From Halorientalis litorea (lineage in GTDB: Archaea > Halobacteriota > Halobacteria > Halobacteriales > Haloarculaceae): a stretch of DNA of 64,000 bases. Numbering within the stretch: the stretch's first letter is position 1; each line of letters begins with the position of its first letter. Position numbers and translations under genes: made by a program. Below the pieces are notes generated by a model. It did not search any database. It had not been told where the DNA came from and saw nothing but the letters and a program-made list of their open reading frames with translations. The stretch spans positions 2,728,001 to 2,792,000 of the forward strand of contig NZ_CP095482.1 of NCBI RefSeq assembly GCF_023028225.1, written 5' to 3'. Positions 1 to 8,191 of the stretch are shown here, one piece after another.

Positions 1-2
1 TG

Positions 3-1397
3 GCACTGGCGATGTCCCCCTACGGGCTGCTGTGGTCGAACTTCGACATCACGTCCGAGTTCGGCCTCGCAATCGCCACGTACACCATACAGCCGTGGGG
101 GTTTCTGGTCGTCCTCGGCGGCACCGGCTGTGCCGCCGCCGGCGTCCTCATCCTCATCGAGACGGTGTTCAACTACGGGCCGCTCTACCGCCGTGAGGCG
201 ACTGCCGTCGCGTTGAGCACGCTCGCGCCCTCGGCGGCACTGTTGCTGTGGCTGTTCCGAACCGGGCCGGTGCCGTACCTCAACCTCGCGCCGGTCTGTT
301 TCATCGCCCACGCCGCACTCGACGGCTACGCATTCGTCGGGTCTGGAATGTTCGAGACGAACCCGACGACCCGCCGAGCGGCGGAACGCTCCGTCGTCGA
401 CGACATCGCCAGTCCGATTCTCATCTTAGACCCCGAACACCGAATCGTGGAGGTCAACGACGCCGCGGCGTCGACGTTCGAGATAGGCGAGGAGACGGTC
501 CTCGGCACGCCCGTCACGGACATCGTTCCGGTCACGGTGAGCAACGACGCCGACCAGTACACCGTCGTGACCGAGGCGGGCGGACGCAGGCGCGAGTTCG
601 CCGTCGCCGTCTCGCCGCTGACCGACCCGGCGGGGACGGCAGTCGGCCACACCGTCGTGTTGCAGGACATCACCGACCAACTCCAGCGCGAGCAACGACT
701 GTCGGTTCTCAACCGGATTCTTCGGCACAACCTCCGCAACGAGATGAACGTCATCGTCGGGCAGGCGGACCTGATAGACCACGCGAGCGAACAGGCACAG
801 GTCCAAGACTCAGCCGAGCTAGTACGCGAACGAGGGCAGAAACTCCTCTCGATGGGGGAGAAGGCGTACGACTTCGAGCGACTCCGGGGGACCGAACCGA
901 GCAACGAGCGGGTCGACCTTGCGGACCTCGTCCGGGGAATCGCCACCGACCTCCGGCGACGCTTCCCGGACGCGGTGGTCGAGACGGAGACGGGGACGAC
1001 GACGCTGGCCCGGACGGACCGGGAAATCCTCTCGCTCGTCCTCTCGAACCTCGCGGAGAACGCCATAGAGCACAACGACGCGGCGACGCCACGCGTGACA
1101 CTCTCGGTCCACCGCGGCGAGACGGGTGAGGCACCGGTCATCGACGTGAGCGACAACGGGCCGGGCATCGACCCGTCGGAACTCACGCCCGTCGAGATGG
1201 GACAAGAGACCGATTTAGAACACACGACGGGCATCGGTCTGTGGGTCGTCTCGTGGGGCGTCACGGAACTGGGCGGTGACGTGACGTTCATCGAAACCGA
1301 CGACGGCACCACGGTGTCCGTCAAACTGCCGCCCGGCGCGATGGCCGATGTCGACGCACCGCAGGAGAACCAGCACAACGAGTGGCCGGGGCTTTAA
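3..1397 (+). CDS. Membrane histidine kinase with PAS domain, 5' end cut by window edge
   Basis: Sensor kinase, partial: the frame is open to the left edge, so the true start lies upstream and about 464 residues are visible. The N-terminal part has three or four hydrophobic segments that look like the end of a 7TM-type histidine-kinase sensor region. A PAS domain follows at roughly residues 125-235, opening with PILILDPEHRIVEVNDAA. The H-box is RILRHNLRNEMN, with H the likely phosphorylated residue. A HATPase domain follows with N-box SNLAENAIEHND, G1 box DNGPGI and G2 box GIGLWVV. No receiver domain is present and no response regulator is adjacent. The ligand cannot be told. It converges with the FAD oxidase and overlaps it by 4 bp. 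Confidence 0.9.
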   Translation, partial: ALAMSPYGLLWSNFDITSEFGLAIATYTIQPWGFLVVLGGTGCAAAGVLILIETVFNYGPLYRREATAVALSTLAPSAALLLWLFRTGPVPYLNLAPVCFIAHAALDGYAFVGSGMFETNPTTRRAAERSVVDDIASPILILDPEHRIVEVNDAAASTFEIGEETVLGTPVTDIVPVTVSNDADQYTVVTEAGGRRREFAVAVSPLTDPAGTAVGHTVVLQDITDQLQREQRLSVLNRILRHNLRNEMNVIVGQADLIDHASEQAQVQDSAELVRERGQKLLSMGEKAYDFERLRGTEPSNERVDLADLVRGIATDLRRRFPDAVVETETGTTTLARTDREILSLVLSNLAENAIEHNDAATPRVTLSVHRGETGEAPVIDVSDNGPGIDPSELTPVEMGQETDLEHTTGIGLWVVSWGVTELGGDVTFIETDDGTTVSVKLPPGAMADVDAPQENQHNEWPGL

Positions 1398-2815
1398 TCG
1401 TCTGACTTCGCTCGCACCCGCTCGCCGTCGGCAGTCTCGGGGAACACCTTCCCGGGGTTGAGCGTGTCTTTGGGGTCGAACGCGCGCTTTATCGCCCGCA
1501 TCGCCTCGACGCTGTCCGCGCCGTGTTCGAGTTCGAGGTACTGCCGTTTCCCGCGCCCGACGCCGTGTTCCCCGGTACAGGTCCCACCCATCTCGATGGC
1601 ACGCTCGACGACTTTCCCGTAGACTTCCTCGCCCTCCGCCACGTCCTCTGGGTCGGAGTAGTCCACGAGGACGCTGTAGTGGACGTTCCCGTCGCCGGCG
1701 TGGCCGAAGCAGGGGATTGTCTTGTCGTACTCCTCGCCGAGTTCCTTCGCGTAGCGGATGATGTCCGGGAGTTTGCTGATGGGGACCGTCACGTCGCCCG
1801 CGTGAATCGGCAACTGCTTGGGGTCCCACGAGCGGGTAGCGAACGCCAGTTCCCGCCGGGCCTGCCAGAGTTCGTCCATCGACTCCTCGTCGGCCATCTC
1901 GAACTGGTCTACGTCGTGGGCCTCGAAGATAGAGCGACAGAACTCGATTTCCTCCTCGATGCCGTGGTTGGCGTGGAACTCCACGAACGTCATCGGCGTG
2001 TCGGGCAGGTCCAAGTCGAGGTAGTCGTTTGCCATCATCGCGCTCACGTCGTCCACGAGTTCGATTTTCGCCACGTCGACGCCCGAGCGCACGGCGTCGA
2101 AGACGGCCTCGGTGGCGTCGTCGAGCGTCGGGAAGATGGCCCGGCCGCCCCGTATCTGCTCGGGCCGCCCTTCGAGTTCGAGCGTCGCCCGCGTGACGAC
2201 GCCGAGCGTCCCCTCGCTCCCGATGAGGAGGTTCTTCAGATTGTATCCGCTGGACGTTTTGACCGCCTTCGACCCGGCCGAAATCACGGAGCCGTCCGCC
2301 AGCACGACTTCCAGTTCGAGGACCCAGTCGGCCACCTCGCCGTACTTGACCGTCTGCATCCCGCTGGCGTCGTTGGCTATCATCCCGCCGATGGTCGAGA
2401 TGTCCCCCGAGGATGGGAGTGGCGGGAAGAACAGGCCGTCTGAGGCCGCGGCCTCGTCGACGGCCGACCCCATGACGCCCGGTTGCACGTCGATTTGGAA
2501 GTCGTCGGGCCGCACGTCGAGTATCTCGTCCATCCGGGTGAGGTCCATGCTGATACCCTCGTACTCCGGGACGGCGTTGCCCTCCAGACTCGTCCCGGCG
2601 GCGTAGGGGGTGACCGGGACGCCCCGGTCGTTCGCCGCCGCGAGGACCGCGGACACGTCGTCGGTCGATTCGGGCCAGACGACGGCGTCGGGGGTCACGC
2701 CGGTCTGTTTCTGTTCGGCCGCCCAGTCGGCGGCGTGGTCATCGCGGTCCGAATCACCGAACGACACCTGCGCGTCGGGGAGAATCTCCGTCAGAAACGA
2801 GCAGTCGTGAGGCAT
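1394..2815 (-). CDS. FAD-linked oxidase, GlcD / D-lactate dehydrogenase type
   Basis: FAD-dependent 2-hydroxyacid oxidase or dehydrogenase of about 473 residues. The FAD-binding (PCMH) half carries PYAAGTSLEGNAVPE and IGGMIANDASGMQTVKYG, and the C-terminal FAD-oxidase domain ends with CTGEHGVGRGKRQYL and DPKDTLNPGKVFP, both typical of GlcD/Dld proteins. Glycolate or D-lactate is the likely substrate. No glcE or glcF partner is next to it, so it may work as a single polypeptide. An ATG at 2839 is in frame, but a TATA-like box at 2840-2847 lies about 28 bp before the ATG at 2815, so I chose 2815 as a leaderless start. Confidence 0.9.
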   Translation of the reverse strand: MPHDCSFLTEILPDAQVSFGDSDRDDHAADWAAEQKQTGVTPDAVVWPESTDDVSAVLAAANDRGVPVTPYAAGTSLEGNAVPEYEGISMDLTRMDEILDVRPDDFQIDVQPGVMGSAVDEAAASDGLFFPPLPSSGDISTIGGMIANDASGMQTVKYGEVADWVLELEVVLADGSVISAGSKAVKTSSGYNLKNLLIGSEGTLGVVTRATLELEGRPEQIRGGRAIFPTLDDATEAVFDAVRSGVDVAKIELVDDVSAMMANDYLDLDLPDTPMTFVEFHANHGIEEEIEFCRSIFEAHDVDQFEMADEESMDELWQARRELAFATRSWDPKQLPIHAGDVTVPISKLPDIIRYAKELGEEYDKTIPCFGHAGDGNVHYSVLVDYSDPEDVAEGEEVYGKVVERAIEMGGTCTGEHGVGRGKRQYLELEHGADSVEAMRAIKRAFDPKDTLNPGKVFPETADGERVRAKSDD

Positions 2816-2839
2816 ACTTCCAGTCTGCGGCCGCGCCAT

Positions 2840-2847
2840 CTTAAACG
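2840..2847 (-). promoter_or_regulatory. TATA box of the FAD oxidase gene
   Basis: On the minus strand this reads CGTTTAAG, centred about 28 bp upstream of the ATG at 2815. That is the usual box A distance for a leaderless haloarchaeal transcript, and it is what decides against the upstream ATG at 2839. Confidence 0.55.
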
Positions 2848-2956
2848 TATGTCGTAGCCGCCGCTAGCACTGGCCGCTACACACGACACTTCCCCGACGT
2901 GTTTTACCGAGCCGACATGGCGTATTTTTATACTCCGTGGTTACCATTGTTAATCT

Positions 2957-3928
2957 ATGAAGGTAGCAGAGGTAACGGAGTTCGGCGACAGCGACACACT
3001 CGAAATCACTGACGAGGAGAAACCGGAGCCGGGGACGGGCGAGGTACGCATCGAGGTGCGGGCCGCGGGCATCAACTTCGCGGACATCATGCAGCGGCGG
3101 GGTCACTATCAGGGCGGACCGGAGCCACCGTACGTTCCGGGGATGGAAGTCGCGGGCGTCGTCGACGCCGTCGGTGACGGCGTCGGCCGGAGCGTCGGCG
3201 ACGAGGTGATGGGCTTCGTCGAGGAAGGTGGCTACGCCGAGTACGCCAACGCCAACGCCGCCGGTCTGTTCGACATCCCCTCCGGGATGTCCTTCTCAGA
3301 GGGTGCTGGCTTTGCGGTACAGTTCCTCACCGCCCACAACTGCCTGTTCGAGTGGGGTGACCTGACCGAGGACGAGCAAGTGTTGATACACGCCGCCGCC
3401 GGCGGCGTCGGGACGGCCGCCGTCCAGCTCGCCAGCAACGCCGGTGCCGAGGTGTTCGGTACCGCCTCCACCGACGAGAAGCTGTCCCTCGCCGAAGAGT
3501 TGGGCTGTGACCACCCCATCCAGTACACTGAGACGGACTTCGTGGAGGCTGTCAACGACGCGACGGACGGCGACGGCGTCGACCTCGTGTTGGACGGCAT
3601 CGGCGGCGAGACGACCACCGAGAGCCTGAAGGCACTCTCGCACTTCGGCCGGATGGTCTCGTTCGGGGCTGCCTCCGGCGAACCTGGACAGCCGAACACG
3701 GCCGACCTCCTGTTCAACAACCACACGGTCATCGGCTACCACCTCGGACAGGCGATGTACCGTGACCCCGGCCGCGTGATGGCCGCGGTGCCGAACCTGA
3801 CCGAGCAACTCGAAACCGGTGCCCTCGAGGTCATCGTCGGGCACGAGTTCGACCTGAGCGAGGCCGCCGAGGCCCACCAGTTCATCGAGGACCGCAAGTC
3901 GAGCGGCAAGGTCGTTCTCGTTCCCTGA
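2957..3928 (+). CDS. NADPH:quinone oxidoreductase-like zinc-independent MDR protein
   Basis: Medium-chain dehydrogenase/reductase of 323 residues, quinone oxidoreductase branch. The N-terminal GroES-like fold has AAGINFADIMQRRGHY, the Rossmann fold has HAAAGGVGTAAVQLA, and the C-terminus has the family end RKSSGKVVLVP. No zinc-ligand cysteines of classical alcohol dehydrogenases are seen. It probably reduces quinones or enones with NADPH. The substrate is unknown. An AT-rich TATA-like stretch (2924-2932) sits about 28 bp before the ATG, fitting a leaderless message divergent from the FAD oxidase. Confidence 0.88.
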   Translation: MKVAEVTEFGDSDTLEITDEEKPEPGTGEVRIEVRAAGINFADIMQRRGHYQGGPEPPYVPGMEVAGVVDAVGDGVGRSVGDEVMGFVEEGGYAEYANANAAGLFDIPSGMSFSEGAGFAVQFLTAHNCLFEWGDLTEDEQVLIHAAAGGVGTAAVQLASNAGAEVFGTASTDEKLSLAEELGCDHPIQYTETDFVEAVNDATDGDGVDLVLDGIGGETTTESLKALSHFGRMVSFGAASGEPGQPNTADLLFNNHTVIGYHLGQAMYRDPGRVMAAVPNLTEQLETGALEVIVGHEFDLSEAAEAHQFIEDRKSSGKVVLVP

Positions 3929-3971
3929 ATCACCCGCCAGCGTTAGGACGGGGTAGCTCCAAGTGACGGCC

Positions 3972-4664
3972 ATGACACGGCAGGCCGTCGAGGAGACGTT
4001 CGAGGAGTTCATCGACGACATCATCGAGGTGTCGCTGTCGGAGTTCGACGTCGTCGCGGCCTTGCAAGGGGGTTCGAACGTCGGGAGCCGCCTCGTCAGC
4101 AACCTCCTCAAAAACAGCGACCGCCTCAACCGGAAGGTCATCCAGCCGGAACTGGCGGACTACCGGAACCAAGTGACGACGCAGTTCGGCGTGTTGCTCG
4201 ACTACGCCGAGGACGACGGGGCGACGTTCGCGGAGTATCGCGACGCGGTGCTCGAACATGAGGTTTACTACCACCAACTGCGCGATGACGTGTCCGAACA
4301 GCGACGGGAGGAAATCGTCGAGGCTCTGTTGACCCGTCAGCGTGACCTCATCGAGGCCGCACAACCCCTCGTCGACTCCCCGGAGTCGGAGTTCTGGGCG
4401 GCGGCCGAGGACAGCATCGACTACGAACGCGCGACCGACCTCGTGGAACAGCACTTCACGTTCACCGACCCGCTTCGGGAGTACCCCGACGCCTTCCGGT
4501 TCGACGTGGCTGTCGACACCGGCGACATCGTTCCGGGACTGTTCTCCATCGGCTTCCCGACAGTGACAATCGAGTACACAGACGAGGTGGTGCGAGCACT
4601 CCAAGCGGCGGAGGCTACCGTCGTGGAGCGGACGCTCGAAGAGGTCGACCGCCGGTTCGCCTGA
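3972..4664 (+). CDS. Conserved-looking acidic protein of unknown function
   Basis: A 230-residue acidic, mostly helical protein that I do not recognise. It has no signal peptide and no clear membrane span. One moderately hydrophobic patch, DIVPGLFSIGFPTVTIEYTDEVV, sits near the C-terminus. I chose the ATG at 3972 over the GTG at 3963 because it begins the natural sequence MTRQAVEETFEEF and has an AT-rich element about 27 bp upstream. It follows the quinone oxidoreductase after 43 bp and converges with mptE with a 6-bp gap. Codon usage matches its neighbours, so it is very likely a real gene. Confidence 0.7.
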   Translation: MTRQAVEETFEEFIDDIIEVSLSEFDVVAALQGGSNVGSRLVSNLLKNSDRLNRKVIQPELADYRNQVTTQFGVLLDYAEDDGATFAEYRDAVLEHEVYYHQLRDDVSEQRREEIVEALLTRQRDLIEAAQPLVDSPESEFWAAAEDSIDYERATDLVEQHFTFTDPLREYPDAFRFDVAVDTGDIVPGLFSIGFPTVTIEYTDEVVRALQAAEATVVERTLEEVDRRFA

Positions 4665-4670
4665 CTGCCG

Positions 4671-5363
4671 TCAGCCGTCGACCGGGAGCGGGTCAGTGTC
4701 GATGCCCGCGCGCCTGCCGTCGAGCAGACCGAACCGCTCATTCCGGCGGCGTTCCAGCCAGTAGAGGAGTCGCTCGGCCCACGCGAGTTTCCGTGCCTTC
4801 ATCCCGTCTACGTTCGGGTCCTCGAACTCCCAGCCCACGAACTTCAGCCTGTCCGCGCCGAAGTGGTCGGCGAAGAACGCCGCCCTGTCCCCGTCGGTGA
4901 AGCCGCCGAAGTTCTCGACTGGTCCCGCCGGTGCGGCCTGCGTCGTCGGCAGGACGCGCCCGCTCGGTAACTCGGGGACGTACCGCTCGACGGCCGGAAC
5001 GTTGTCGCCGTGGGCGTGCGCCACGACGGTGACGCCCTGTTCCGCGAGGGGGGCCGCCCGCTCTGGGGCACCGTCGAAGTCCGTCACGAGATAGTCGACG
5101 CCGACGCCCGCCGACTGGAGGCGGTCGGCGGCCGACGACGCTGCAACCACCGCGTCGGCGGCCGCGGCCGCGTCTGCCTCGGCTTCGAGCGAGGGGGCGG
5201 CCCCGGCAATCGCCACGTCCGCACCGTCGAAGTCCACGCGTGCAGTATCGAACGGAGCGACTAGGTCGGCCAGTACGTCGCGCGCGCGCCTGTCCGCCCC
5301 CCGGCCGAACCCGAAGTCCGCGAGGATTGACTCGTACACTGGCTCCCACGCCTCGAAATCCAT
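4671..5363 (-). CDS. mptE: 6-hydroxymethyl-7,8-dihydropterin pyrophosphokinase MptE
   Basis: Archaeal (DUF115-type) 6-hydroxymethylpterin diphosphokinase, which makes the activated pterin for tetrahydrofolate or methanopterin-type cofactors. The 230-residue protein carries the family motifs VDYLVTDFDG and VVAHAHGDN, then the segment NFGGFTDGDRAAFFADHFGA and the helix GMKARKLAWAERLLYWLE. The frame extends upstream to 5417, but the ATG at 5363 begins MDFEAWEPVYESIL as in the family and has a TATA box at 5388-5396, 29 bp away. A large inverted repeat (5404-5451) lies just upstream of that promoter. Confidence 0.9.
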   Translation of the reverse strand: MDFEAWEPVYESILADFGFGRGADRRARDVLADLVAPFDTARVDFDGADVAIAGAAPSLEAEADAAAAADAVVAASSAADRLQSAGVGVDYLVTDFDGAPERAAPLAEQGVTVVAHAHGDNVPAVERYVPELPSGRVLPTTQAAPAGPVENFGGFTDGDRAAFFADHFGADRLKFVGWEFEDPNVDGMKARKLAWAERLLYWLERRRNERFGLLDGRRAGIDTDPLPVDG

Positions 5364-5387
5364 AGCTGTTGCTCGGTGTTCGACGCC

Positions 5388-5396
5388 TATATAAAT
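5388..5396 (-). promoter_or_regulatory. TATA box of mptE
   Basis: Plus-strand TATATAAAT, read as ATTTATATA on the coding strand, centred 29 bp before the chosen ATG at 5363. It decides the start codon. Confidence 0.65.
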
Positions 5397-5403
5397 CGGG
5401 ACG

Positions 5404-5451
5404 AGCCGAAATGGCACGACCTGGTACCCCTACCCGGGTGCCCTTTCGGCT
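5404..5451. repeat. Large imperfect inverted repeat upstream of mptE
   Basis: Arms AGCCGAAATGGCAC (5404-5417) and GTGCCCTTTCGGCT (5438-5451) pair at 13 of 14 positions around a 20-nt loop. It begins about 8 bp upstream of the mptE TATA box, so it could be an operator or a transcribed hairpin from the region to its right. It also marks the border between core genome and the accessory stretch. Confidence 0.6.
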
Positions 5452-5952
5452 TTCACGCGGAAGTTCATGCGCATCTGCCATAAGTTTTCTCTTAGTCAGA
5501 CGGCAAATCTCCGCTCTCGGTGTGTGAGTTGCCCCCGCACGCCCGTCTCGGCCCGTGAGCGTCTGACATCTGTCACATACTCGAACTCCTGAAATCGGTG
5601 TGGAGTGTCTGGGCCGTCAGTTCGTTGGGTTAGCTCTGCAGAAGGCGAGTTAGGGACGCTCACGCAGGGAGGGGCGTCGAGATTTTCTGATCCTCGTTCT
5701 ACACACGTAGCCGGAACATGCCGCGTGCAATTTGACCCGGCGTCGAGGATACTCCGGGCTACTCGGTGCCGGTCGTGGCTGAAGGCCAGCACGGTTTTCA
5801 AGAAGTGGACGTATCCAGCGGGGTGGCAGGCCGGATCTGTTACAATTCGGGTGCTACGCCGAGGAACCGACTAAGAGCAACTACCACCGGCATACTCTCC
5901 AGAAATATGCTTAGCCATGCGTTACACTTTTCACTGCGCGGTCTTCGGGCGG
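5452..5952. other. 500-bp stretch with no recognisable gene
   Basis: Between the inverted repeat near mptE and the end of vapC no frame on either strand gives a convincing protein. The longest frames (about 90-100 codons) have poor haloarchaeal composition, rich in Cys, Ser and Arg and poor in acidic residues. Base composition looks less GC-rich than the flanking genes. It may be decayed mobile DNA belonging with the recombinase remnant at 6.6-6.8 kb. No tRNA-like fold was seen. Confidence 0.5.
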
Positions 5953-6345
5953 TCAGTTCTCGTGCAGGTTCGTGACGGTCATCAGGTCTTCGAGGTGGGA
6001 AGTTTGGAAGTCAGAATCGGCGACCACGAACTCAGCACCAGTTGAGCGGGCGGTGGCGGCTATAAGCGCGTCTGGTGTCGTCAGACGGTCGCCGTCGCTC
6101 ATCACTTCGTCTTGGAGCCGAAGGGCCTCAAGAGTTATTTCCTCTGTTAAATCAAGGGCCTGAACCCCGCCAAAATCACCGCGCAACCCCTCTATGTCGG
6201 TCGTCCCTGACCCGAGCCTGTTCTGAATCACTTCGTATACGCAGATAGTCGAAGTGAAAAACGGTTCACGCCCATCAAGATACTCGACTGCGTAATCCGA
6301 ACCTTGCAGGTAGTCGATGATGGCCGACGAATCGAGAAACGTCAT
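5953..6345 (-). CDS. vapC: VapC-type PIN-domain ribonuclease toxin
   Basis: A 130-residue PIN-domain protein, the toxin half of a type II toxin-antitoxin pair and probably a tRNA- or mRNA-cleaving RNase. It starts MTFLDSSAIIDYLQG, and the four acidic active-site positions are visible: D5, E38 (VYEVI), D92 (TTPDALIAA) and D110/D112 (VVADSDF). The open frame runs further upstream to 6417, but the ATG at 6345 overlaps the antitoxin stop by ATGA and matches the family start. It lies in the accessory stretch beside a recombinase remnant. All catalytic residues are present, so the toxin looks intact. Confidence 0.93.
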   Translation of the reverse strand: MTFLDSSAIIDYLQGSDYAVEYLDGREPFFTSTICVYEVIQNRLGSGTTDIEGLRGDFGGVQALDLTEEITLEALRLQDEVMSDGDRLTTPDALIAATARSTGAEFVVADSDFQTSHLEDLMTVTNLHEN

Positions 6346-6548
6346 CGGCGGTCGTCCCACTCCTCTCGCGATTCTCGGATTCGCTCTTTGGCGCGTTCTG
6401 CCCCTTCTTCTGACCATGCTCCAGCCTTGATGGGTTCTTCATCGGCAGTCACTCGCATCAAGAACTCGTCCCACGTCTCGTCGTCTCTTTTTCGTCCGTC
6501 GAGTCGGTCTTTCGTCTCGGAATCAACCGGGATTGAGGTTCGGCTCAT
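6342..6548 (-). CDS. vapB: VapB-type antitoxin
   Basis: A 68-residue antitoxin overlapping vapC by 4 bp. The N-terminus MSRTSIPVDSETKDRLDG looks like the short DNA-binding (ribbon-helix-helix or similar) segment of haloarchaeal VapB proteins. The C-terminus AERAKERIRESREEWDDRR is a charged helix suited to wrap the PIN toxin. A perfect palindrome, AATTCA-TAG-TGAATT, lies 4-18 bp upstream of the ATG, within the core promoter, and is the likely autoregulatory operator. Confidence 0.85.
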   Translation of the reverse strand: MSRTSIPVDSETKDRLDGRKRDDETWDEFLMRVTADEEPIKAGAWSEEGAERAKERIRESREEWDDRR

Positions 6549-6551
6549 ACT

Positions 6552-6566
6552 AATTCATAGTGAATT
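6552..6566. promoter_or_regulatory. Palindromic operator candidate of vapBC
   Basis: AATTCA (6552-6557), TAG, TGAATT (6561-6566) is a perfect inverted repeat beginning 4 bp upstream of the vapB ATG and overlapping the AT-rich core promoter (GATAAATTCA on the coding strand). Type II antitoxins usually bind such sites to repress their own operon. The assignment is by position and symmetry only. Confidence 0.55.
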
Positions 6567-6590
6567 TATCGTATTGTATCTTCCGACGAC

Positions 6591-6815
6591 TTACACCGTG
6601 TCGGAGTGGTCGTACTTCTGTTCGGTCGTCGCCAGCCGCGAGTGCCTGAGCCGACTCCTGACGTTGTAGCGGATGTACCCGTCGTAAGCTGGTGGAGCAT
6701 CCGGTAGGCAACGCTGTGCCGGAGCGTGTGAGCTGTCACGTCGTCGCGTCTCGGACGCGTCTTCGAGCAACCGCAGTTCGGTCCCGTGGTAAGTGACCGC
6801 GATCGAGGAGAGCAT
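6591..6815 (-). pseudogene. Tyrosine recombinase (integrase) C-terminal remnant, frameshifted
   Basis: Decayed XerC/D-like integrase. On the minus strand one frame encodes VTAHTLRHSVAYRML (6739-6695), the H-x-x-R box. A different frame encodes RLRHSRLATTEQKYDHSDTV (6653-6591), which holds the second conserved histidine and the YDH catalytic tyrosine, followed by a stop. The two pieces join only if a frameshift occurred around 6655-6694. The first catalytic arginine region and the N-terminal core-binding domain are absent, cut off before the plus-strand gene at 6944. It cannot encode an active recombinase. Together with vapBC it marks a former integrated element. Confidence 0.82.
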
Positions 6816-6943
6816 GCCCCCGCTCGGCCCTGTGTACCCACGAACGGTGTTGTGCTCTCGTTCTCGGCCACAGGCTGCGAGATGAACCCCAATCGCTGGG
6901 GGAAACCCGCGCCGCTTATGCCCGTCACTCGGCTACGTCGGTT

Positions 6944-7468
6944 ATGGGCAAGGTCAACATCGGCTTGCGTGGATGGCGGTTCGAGGAGTCGGAGGTGTTC
7001 GACGCGGACGGTGACCTCCGACCGCTCGGGACGATGGAACCGGACACCCGCGAGCGAATCGTTCGCCTCGCCGCGATGATGGGCGAACCCTGTGACGCCT
7101 GCTACCTGATTCACGGCGACGAGGACATCGAACAGTGCAACGTCGCGCGGGTCATCTACGGCGAACCGCTCGGCGAGGTGTTGCTCTGTACGGACCATGA
7201 ACCGGATTTCCTCTACTGGTTCCGCGAGGCGGGCGGCAAAGCGTACGCCGGCGACACCGAACTCGAAGACGCCTTCCACGAGTGGTTCGCCGACGGCGGC
7301 CGCGCACCCGAGGATTACGGGAGCCTCGACCACGTCAACACCGACCCCGACGAGATTCCCGACCCGGACCCGGCCGAGGAACTCCCGTCGCTCGAAGAGG
7401 AACTGGAGAAGATGGAAGACGAGAGCTTGGACGACCTCGGCGTCGACTTGGACGACCTCGACCTATGA
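6944..7468 (+). CDS. Haloarchaeal conserved protein upstream of trmJ
   Basis: A 174-residue acidic protein of unknown function. The first 110 residues look globular, with [18 protein letters not shown] giving a C-x2-C pair and a third cysteine that could bind a metal. The last 40 residues are an acidic tail ([16 protein letters not shown]) typical of salt-adapted proteins. A TATA-like CTTATG element lies about 27 bp before the ATG. It overlaps trmJ by 4 bp (ATGA), so the two are co-translated and may share a role in tRNA modification. That last point is inference from position. Confidence 0.8.
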   Translation: MGKVNIGLRGWRFEESEVFDADGDLRPLGTMEPDTRERIVRLAAMMGEPCDACYLIHGDEDIEQCNVARVIYGEPLGEVLLCTDHEPDFLYWFREAGGKAYAGDTELEDAFHEWFADGGRAPEDYGSLDHVNTDPDEIPDPDPAEELPSLEEELEKMEDESLDDLGVDLDDLDL

Positions 7469-8181
7469 TTTCGGTGGCGGTGGTCGGCGCGACGGAACCG
7501 GGCAACGTCGGCACCATCGCCCGGTCGATGAAGAACTTCGGCCTCGGGGACCTGTTGCTCGTGGACCCGCCGGAACTGGACCCCGACGGCGAGGCCTACG
7601 GCTTCGCCGGTCAAGCCCGCGAGGACGTACTCCCCGAAGCGGACACTGTCACCTTCGACCACCTCGTCGAGCACTACTACACCGTCGGCTGTACGGCCAC
7701 GACGAACGAGGACGCGACGAACCACGTCCGGTACCCGTTCCTGACCCCCGCGGACCTCACCGAGGAGTTACGCGGCGTCGACACCGACGTGGCAATCGTC
7801 TTCGGCCGCGAACGCGTCGGTCTCACCAACGACGAACTCGCGCGCCTCGACCGAGTGTGTTCCATCCCGGCCAGCGACGACTATCCCGTGTTGAACCTCG
7901 GACAGGCGGCGACGGTGGTGCTGTACGAACTCCGGTCGCTGACGGTCGACGCGACACAACACCCCGAAGAAGCACACGAGCGGGCCGACGAGCGCGAAAT
8001 CGAAGCCCTCCACGACCAGTTCGCGGACATGCTCGTCGGCATCGGCCACCCGGAACCAAAACGTGCCAAGGCCGGGCGACTCTGGCGGCGACTGCTCGGC
8101 CGGGCACACCCGACCGGCCGCGAAGTCAAGACGCTCCGCGGTATCCTACGACGGGCGACACAGCGAGCGAACGAAGAGTGA
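7465..8181 (+). CDS. trmJ: TrmJ-type tRNA 2'-O-methyltransferase (SPOUT)
   Basis: SpoU/TrmH-family RNA ribose methyltransferase of 238 residues, TrmJ type, which methylates the 2'-OH of a nucleotide (position 32 in known archaeal TrmJ). Motif 1 is [15 protein letters not shown], motif 2 is [17 protein letters not shown], and motif 3, the SAM-binding knot, is [16 protein letters not shown]. The C-terminal 70 residues form the helical extension found in TrmJ ([14 protein letters not shown], then [14 protein letters not shown]). The start overlaps the upstream gene's stop by ATGA. It converges with the secreted-protein gene at 8192. Confidence 0.88.
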   Translation: MISVAVVGATEPGNVGTIARSMKNFGLGDLLLVDPPELDPDGEAYGFAGQAREDVLPEADTVTFDHLVEHYYTVGCTATTNEDATNHVRYPFLTPADLTEELRGVDTDVAIVFGRERVGLTNDELARLDRVCSIPASDDYPVLNLGQAATVVLYELRSLTVDATQHPEEAHERADEREIEALHDQFADMLVGIGHPEPKRAKAGRLWRRLLGRAHPTGREVKTLRGILRRATQRANEE

Positions 8182-8191
8182 AACCGCCGTA

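Noticed and set aside
5496-5874. Possible short genes in the stretch next to mptE
   Set aside because: Frames of 90-100 codons on both strands have poor acidic content, no motif and no promoter. Kept as non-coding.
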